DNA from: Chrysoperla carnea
Taxonomy: Eukaryota; Arthropoda; Insecta; Neuroptera; Chrysopidae
Direction: 5' to 3'
Length of the DNA stretch: 64,000 nucleotides
Assembly (NCBI RefSeq): GCF_905475395.1
Contig: NC_058339.1
Coordinates: forward strand, 56,305,172 to 56,369,171
The notes under the pieces were generated by a model. That model saw only the letters and a list, made by a program, of their open reading frames with translations, did not search any database and was not told where the DNA came from. The translations under genes were made by a program, and so were the position numbers. Below are positions 61,662-64,000 of this stretch, one piece after another. Numbering within the stretch: the stretch's first letter is position 1; the number at the start of each line of letters is the position of its first letter.

Positions 61662-61800
61662 ATTCTGTTTTAGGTACACTAACTAATAACTTCTTCTGTT
61701 TTAGGTACACTAACTAATAATTTCTTCTGTTTTAGGTACACTAATTAATAATTTCTTCTGTTTTAGGTACGCTAATTAATAATTTCTTCTGTTTTAGGTA
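61662..61800 (+). repeat. 31-bp tandem repeat in PLE 3' region, right copy
   Basis: Mirror image of 58735-58873, with the same unit order and the same variants. More diverged TTTTAGGT units occur outward, near 61961 and 62161. Confidence 0.85.
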
Positions 61801-62359
61801 CACCATTTTACTTCATTTGGTAATACTTATTCTATTGTTCTTTAATTAATTCTATTTTAATTTTTTAATTTTTTTAATTTTTGTTTTTTAATTTGCTTAT
61901 TTTCATTTAATTTTATTTTGGTTTGTTACAGGTTTTTCTAAATTCTAATTATTTATTCTGTTTTAGGTATACCGAGGATAAAATTTTTAATTTGTTGGTA
62001 ATCTAATTTGCTCTTTATTTTTATTTTTATTTCTGTGTTTTTTATTTTATATTTACAACTTTTCTTATCTTATATTTTATTTTGAGGCTTAATCCCTTGG
62101 TTTTTTGATATTTTCATAACGATAATCCTATCTTAGGATTAAAACTTAATATTTTATTGTGTTTTAGGTGAAAGCAGGCAGTTACATTATTTTAGAGGGT
62201 GTAACATAAAGATTTATTATTATTATAATCGGGTAAATAATTTTATTTTAATTTTAAGGGTAATATTTTATTATTATTTGTTTCAGGTTGATGCGGTTCT
62301 TTTTTCGGATTTGTAAATATTTTTTAATTTTAAGACTTTTTAATTTTAAGAGGTTTAAT

Positions 62360-62401
62360 GCTACTGAAGAGGATTGCCAAAGCAATCGAAACCGGTCTAG
62401 C
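62360..62401 (+). ncRNA. Hammerhead ribozyme motif, right copy
   Basis: GCTA (62360-62363), CTGAAGA (62364-62370), one unpaired G (62371), stem II 62372-62377 with 62382-62387 around CAAA, GAA (62388-62390), ACC/GGT (62391-62396), C62397 as the expected cleavage position, and TAGC (62398-62401) closing stem I. All core residues of a type I hammerhead are present. A weak extension of stem I (TTAA/TTAA) lies beyond an internal loop. Confidence 0.7.
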
Positions 62402-62513
62402 TAATTAATAATTTTATAATCTAGCTAAATATTTTTATTGTGGGTCCTTAAGGGGATATATTTTAACAAAATGCATAATACAGCCCACAGAAATGCTCAG
62501 CTTAATTTGAATA

Positions 62514-62525
62514 ATTTTAATCTGT
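62514..62525. repeat. Candidate target-site duplication, right copy
   Basis: ATTTTAATCTGT, identical to 58058-58069. About 45 bp of non-palindromic sequence (with CAGCCCACAGAAATGC) separates it from the right arm. Confidence 0.5.
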
Positions 62526-62998
62526 AACTTTATGGGACTGCCAAATCAAGATTTTAGAAAATAGGGAGATCATTCCAATAAAACCTGTTTTTTTTTTTGT
62601 CTTCGATCTACTTGAGTCTGTATGTTATATGGGGCCCTTCTCCAAAAAAACTTAGTCTTGACTAAACTGTGATAATAAATAAAAAAAGCTTATTGCTTAT
62701 ATTTATCAGCTAATTAATTTATTTTCCATAGCTACAAACACATAAATTGTGCAGTTTTTTCATATTTTATTTTGTATTCTTCACAAATTATTAATATTAT
62801 CACAGTATTAAATAATATTATTACATGAATATAAACATATTTAAAATATTCGTGACTATTAGAATATATTTTGATTAGCGAATAAAATCTACCTAAAAAT
62901 TAAGTGATATAATTTATAAGTGTAATTAACATTAAGTTACAAACTATAATAAATTTTACTAAATCGCGTCGATAAATCATAAGTATACTCATACTTAC
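62526..62998. other. No supported feature
   Basis: AT-rich flank between the PLE palindrome and the next foldback element. Confidence 0.5.
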
Positions 62999-63184
62999 TT
63001 AAGGTAGTACTATCGGTAATAGACTTTGCAGATTTTATTTTATTTCACAAAACTGGGCGTTCAGATTTTCAGTTCTCTGAAGGCCCCTAAAAATTTAACT
63101 GGTTAATTATGATATAATAATGGACAACTATGCCAAGTTTCATTAAATTCTGAATGCAAAGTCTATTACCGATAGTACTACTGT
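62999..63184. mobile_element. TTAAGG foldback element, family C
   Basis: TTAAGGTAGTACTATCGG then TAATAGACTTTGCA on the left is inverted at the right as TGCAAAGTCTATTACCGATA and GTACTACTG. The arms are about 30 bp and the whole is about 185 bp. The termini echo family B (AAGGTAGTAC) and the TTAAGG of family A. Confidence 0.75.
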
Positions 63185-63365
63185 AAATAATAAATTTAAT
63201 AAATATTTGCATTATACTTTTTGGCTATATTGGCTATCTTCGTTTATGTTTTCTGGTCAAACTACCAGTAGATATAGCGCAAGCGCAAACTATTTTAGAA
63301 TAACAAATAACGGTATCTATGTTATAGTGTGGACATTATAAATATTTATTTTTTGTATATAAAAC

Positions 63366-63420
63366 TAGCTTGATACCCACTCGCTTCGCTGGGTTAAAAG
63401 TAATAGCTGCCACGTTATAG
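63366..63420 (+). repeat. Dispersed repeat N, copy 2
   Basis: CTAGCTTGATACCCACTCGC then TTCGCTGGGTTAAAAGTAA matches the reverse of 55325-55412. A related end (CCCAGCAAAGCGGGTAG, AGCTAGTA) occurs near 44920. Confidence 0.6.
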
Positions 63421-63530
63421 TCTTAACTGCATGTAGCTGAAGTCATGAATTCAAATTTTCAGTCCGTGAGAAAGAGTCATCAGTTTTCACATTTTTTAAA
63501 CCTATCGAGTTCAATTTAATCACGTACCAT

Positions 63531-63654
63531 GTACACTCAATGTCACAAAAAATGCTCGTTTTAAAACATTCTAAGGTTTACTATTATAACATAACATATG
63601 ATGAGTACGCTTAGAATGTTTTAACTGTGGCATTTTTTTTGACAGTGAGTATAC
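63531..63654. mobile_element. Short palindromic element (124 bp)
   Basis: GTACACTCAATGTCACAAAA then AATGCTCG, TTTTAAAACATTCTAAG on the left is inverted against CTTAGAATGTTTTAACTG, GGCATTTTTTTTGACAGTGA and GTATAC on the right. Arms are about 47 bp with a few mismatches. Non-coding. Confidence 0.65.
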
Positions 63655-64000
63655 ATACAGGTTATGTGGATAGTTTTTAAAATCTTATAAGCCCATTATA
63701 CACTTTGAAAATAACAATGAATATGTTGATCTTAATTTTTCTATATTCAATAAGCAAGATGTTTTGACATTTAAATGATTTAATTCAAGGTATACTTTCA
63801 AGGCCTTCAACATTTTAGGTCACTTCAGAAGAAGTGATTGGAGTAGTTCAATTACAATTAACACTTACAATTAATATAATGACTTTTGACATACTTTTAC
63901 CTTTTTCCAGCTTATTATAATCGAATGAGTTATATTGAAGTTTGTGCTAAATCCAATTCTGAGGCAGGCCTGTAGCCAGACAAGCACAAAGTAAAAAAAG

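Larger units (their letters stand above)
58070..62513. mobile_element. Penelope-like element: two 5'-truncated copies in head-to-head palindrome
   Basis: The left arm (58067-60254) and right arm (60280-62468) are inverted copies, about 2.19 kb each, separated by 25 bp (60255-60279). They differ by a few substitutions and one A/T-run length change (7 A near 58980 versus 8 T near 61550). Each copy points outward: truncated RT at the centre, then the 327-codon frame, a non-coding 3' region with 31-bp tandem repeats, and a hammerhead motif near the outer end. The right side has about 45 bp more beyond the arm before the candidate duplication. The RT fragment, GIY-YIG domain and hammerhead together define a Penelope-like element. 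The copies lack most of the RT domain, so the insertion is non-autonomous. Confidence 0.9.

Noticed and set aside
1..64000. CRISPR arrays, operons, prokaryotic signals
   Set aside because: The genes are intron-bearing eukaryotic ones. No regularly spaced direct repeats of CRISPR type are present; the 31-bp array in the PLE is contiguous without spacers.

Overview
The window is a piece of an AT-rich eukaryotic, almost certainly insect, nuclear genome. It has spliceosomal introns with GT..AG ends, two conserved eukaryotic housekeeping genes, many palindromic (foldback/MITE-like) repeats and a Penelope-like retroelement. I cannot name the species or even the order from the sequence alone.

Layout. 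(1) 139-4069, plus strand: the last three exons of the gene for translation initiation factor eIF2 subunit beta; the start codon lies upstream of the window. (2) 7791-11702, minus strand: a seven-exon gene for an ADCK5-type (UbiB/aarF family) mitochondrial kinase-like protein. The two genes are convergent, with about 3.7 kb of repeat-bearing spacer between them. (3) 11.7-58 kb: a long gene-poor stretch. I find no exon of a recognisable host protein there. It holds dispersed repeats, at least a dozen palindromic elements, a worn LINE-like reverse-transcriptase remnant, a possible tRNA-derived SINE, a cluster of heat-shock-element-like sites and two candidate non-coding first exons. It could be intergenic DNA, or introns of a gene whose coding exons lie outside the window. 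(4) 58.07-62.5 kb: a 4.4 kb near-perfect palindrome made of two head-to-head, 5'-truncated copies of one Penelope-like element. Each copy has a 327-codon frame (thumb-side RT segment, linker, GIY-YIG endonuclease) and a 3' region with 31-bp tandem repeats and a hammerhead-ribozyme motif. (5) 62.5-64 kb: two more short palindromic elements and a dispersed repeat.

The most unusual object is the palindrome. The two copies are joined by 25 bp at the reverse-transcriptase active-site codons (YVDD), and they point outward, so a hammerhead sits near each end. A transcript from either strand would contain a hairpin with arms of about 2.2 kb and a self-cleaving motif near its 3' end. The structure fits twin priming or template switching during retrotransposition.

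The housekeeping genes are not functionally linked: eIF2 beta acts in cytosolic translation initiation, and ADCK5 is a mitochondrial UbiB-family protein of uncertain substrate. Exon borders were set by hand from splice signals and reading phase. All homology statements rest on recognised protein motifs, not on a search.
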